Shown in pieces: positions 6,202-6,720 of a stretch of 6,720 nt of DNA. Under the pieces are notes generated by a model. The model was given only the letters and a program-made list of their open reading frames with translations, ran no database searches and was not told the origin of the DNA. Position numbers and translations under genes: made by a program. Numbering within the stretch: the first letter of the stretch is position 1; each line of letters starts with the position of its first letter. The stretch is taken from NCBI GenBank assembly GCA_030042335.1, contig JASHZW010000072.1:1-6720 (forward strand). Reading direction: 5' to 3'. The stretch comes from Nitrososphaerales archaeon. Lineage in GTDB: Archaea; Thermoproteota; Nitrososphaeria; Nitrososphaerales; UBA183.

Positions 6202-6210
6202 CATATTATT
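6202..6210 (-). promoter_or_regulatory. TATA-like box of the antiporter gene
   Basis: AATAATATG on the minus strand is centred about 25 nt before the GTG at 6181. This would place the transcript start on or next to the start codon. The rest of this intergenic stretch is GC-rich, so the box stands out. Confidence 0.55.
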
Positions 6211-6288
6211 GGTTGCCTCGCGGATTTTGATGAAGGACGGGAGAGACGAGACCGGTAGGCTGCCGGCCGGAGGACGCGATGGTAGATG

Positions 6289-6296
6289 CTTAAATC
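6289..6296 (+). promoter_or_regulatory. TATA-like box of the coiled-coil protein gene
   Basis: CTTAAATC is the only AT-rich element on the plus strand before 6329. Transcription would start near 6318, about ten bases before the TTG start. No Shine-Dalgarno match is seen in that short leader. Confidence 0.4.
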
Positions 6297-6328
6297 GAGT
6301 GCGGCAAATCCCCGTGTAGCGCGCAATC

Positions 6329-6720
6329 TTGAGTGCCAGCACCCGCTCCCGGAGCTCCCGTTCAAACAGCAAGAGCGCGCCCAAGAGGAAGGTCAGGAGG
6401 GCGAAAAGCGAACTCCACGGGCCGAAGAAGCACTCGGTCCTCGCCAAGGAGACGACCAAGGAGGAGACAAAGGAGAGAGTCCTCGAGTCACTCGAGCATC
6501 TGGGCCACCAGAAGCTTTCCAAGGAAGCAGGCGGCTACGACCTCAAGAGCTGGAACAAGAGCCTGAAGACGCTCCTCGACGACTTCGAGGAGAGGGTCGG
6601 AAAGGACTCCCTCACGGAGGAATTCATAGTGAAGAGGAAGGAGATAGAGGACAGGTTCGCCGGCGCAGGGAATGTATCCCAGGTCGAGCGGGAGATCGAG
6701 GCAGTAAGAAAGGAGGAGGA
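6329..6720 (+). CDS. Charged, probably coiled-coil protein with basic N-terminus (partial, C-terminus off the right edge)
   Basis: The frame is open from the TAG at 6317-6319 to the edge, 130 codons from TTG 6329. TTG is the only usable start before residue 100, so a non-ATG start is inferred. Residues 1-27 are rich in Ser, Arg and Lys (SASTRSRSSRSNSKS, then KRKVRRAK), as in nucleic-acid-binding tails. Residues 40-130 are Lys/Glu-rich and helical, with heptad-like leucines (ERVLESLEHLG, DLKSWNKSLKTLLDDFEERV). Codons end mostly in G or C, as in the neighbouring genes, which marks this frame as the real one. A second frame from ATG 6287 also stays open but yields Gly/Arg/Glu/Pro-rich low-complexity protein. 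No family is recognised with certainty. It diverges from the antiporter gene. Confidence 0.7.
   Translation, partial: MSASTRSRSSRSNSKSAPKRKVRRAKSELHGPKKHSVLAKETTKEETKERVLESLEHLGHQKLSKEAGGYDLKSWNKSLKTLLDDFEERVGKDSLTEEFIVKRKEIEDRFAGAGNVSQVEREIEAVRKEE

Noticed and set aside
1..6720. CRISPR arrays, insertion sequences, rRNA genes
   Set aside because: No regularly spaced repeats, transposase frames, terminal inverted repeats or rRNA-like stretches were seen on reading the window.

Overview
This window looks archaeal, from a GC-rich organism. The signs are TATA-like boxes about 25-30 nt upstream of gene starts, apparently leaderless first genes, GGTGA-type Shine-Dalgarno sites before downstream operon genes, and a tRNA-Cys gene interrupted by a 14-nt intron with a bulge-helix-bulge fold. 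A fused subunit I-III haem-copper oxidase and a copper-binding CoxB tail fit an aerobic archaeon, possibly Thermoproteota/Nitrososphaeria-like. That placement is tentative.

Layout. Positions 1-4016 (minus strand) are a tight terminal-oxidase operon, transcribed right to left. It runs coxB (subunit II with CuA plus an extra C-terminal cupredoxin domain), coxA-coxC fusion (subunits I and III in one chain), a small subunit IV-like membrane protein, and a membrane-anchored cupredoxin cut by the left edge. The last gene carries a second copy of the CoxB cupredoxin domain, about 85% identical at DNA level over 135 nt. Positions 4088-4240 hold a 50-codon unknown gene (minus). It is divergent from tRNA-Cys(GCA) at 4294-4379 (plus), and one TATA-like element lies between them. 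Positions 4445-4939 (minus) hold a frameshifted remnant that reads like a LAGLIDADG-type endonuclease. Positions 4949-6181 (minus) encode a CPA1/NhaP-type sodium-proton antiporter. From 6329 to the right edge (plus) runs the start of a lysine/glutamate-rich, probably coiled-coil protein with a non-ATG start.

How it works together. Electrons from a copper protein would enter CoxB, pass CuA, and reach the haem/CuB centre of the fused subunit I, where oxygen is reduced and protons are pumped. The two cupredoxin domains, one tethered to CoxB and one on its own membrane anchor, suggest a blue-copper electron supply line in place of soluble cytochrome c. The antiporter could use the resulting proton gradient, but nothing links it to the operon beyond proximity.

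The points most worth a second look are the loss of the canonical K-channel residues in an otherwise A1-like subunit I, the duplicated cupredoxin module, the intron-bearing tRNA-Cys, and the decayed endonuclease next to it.
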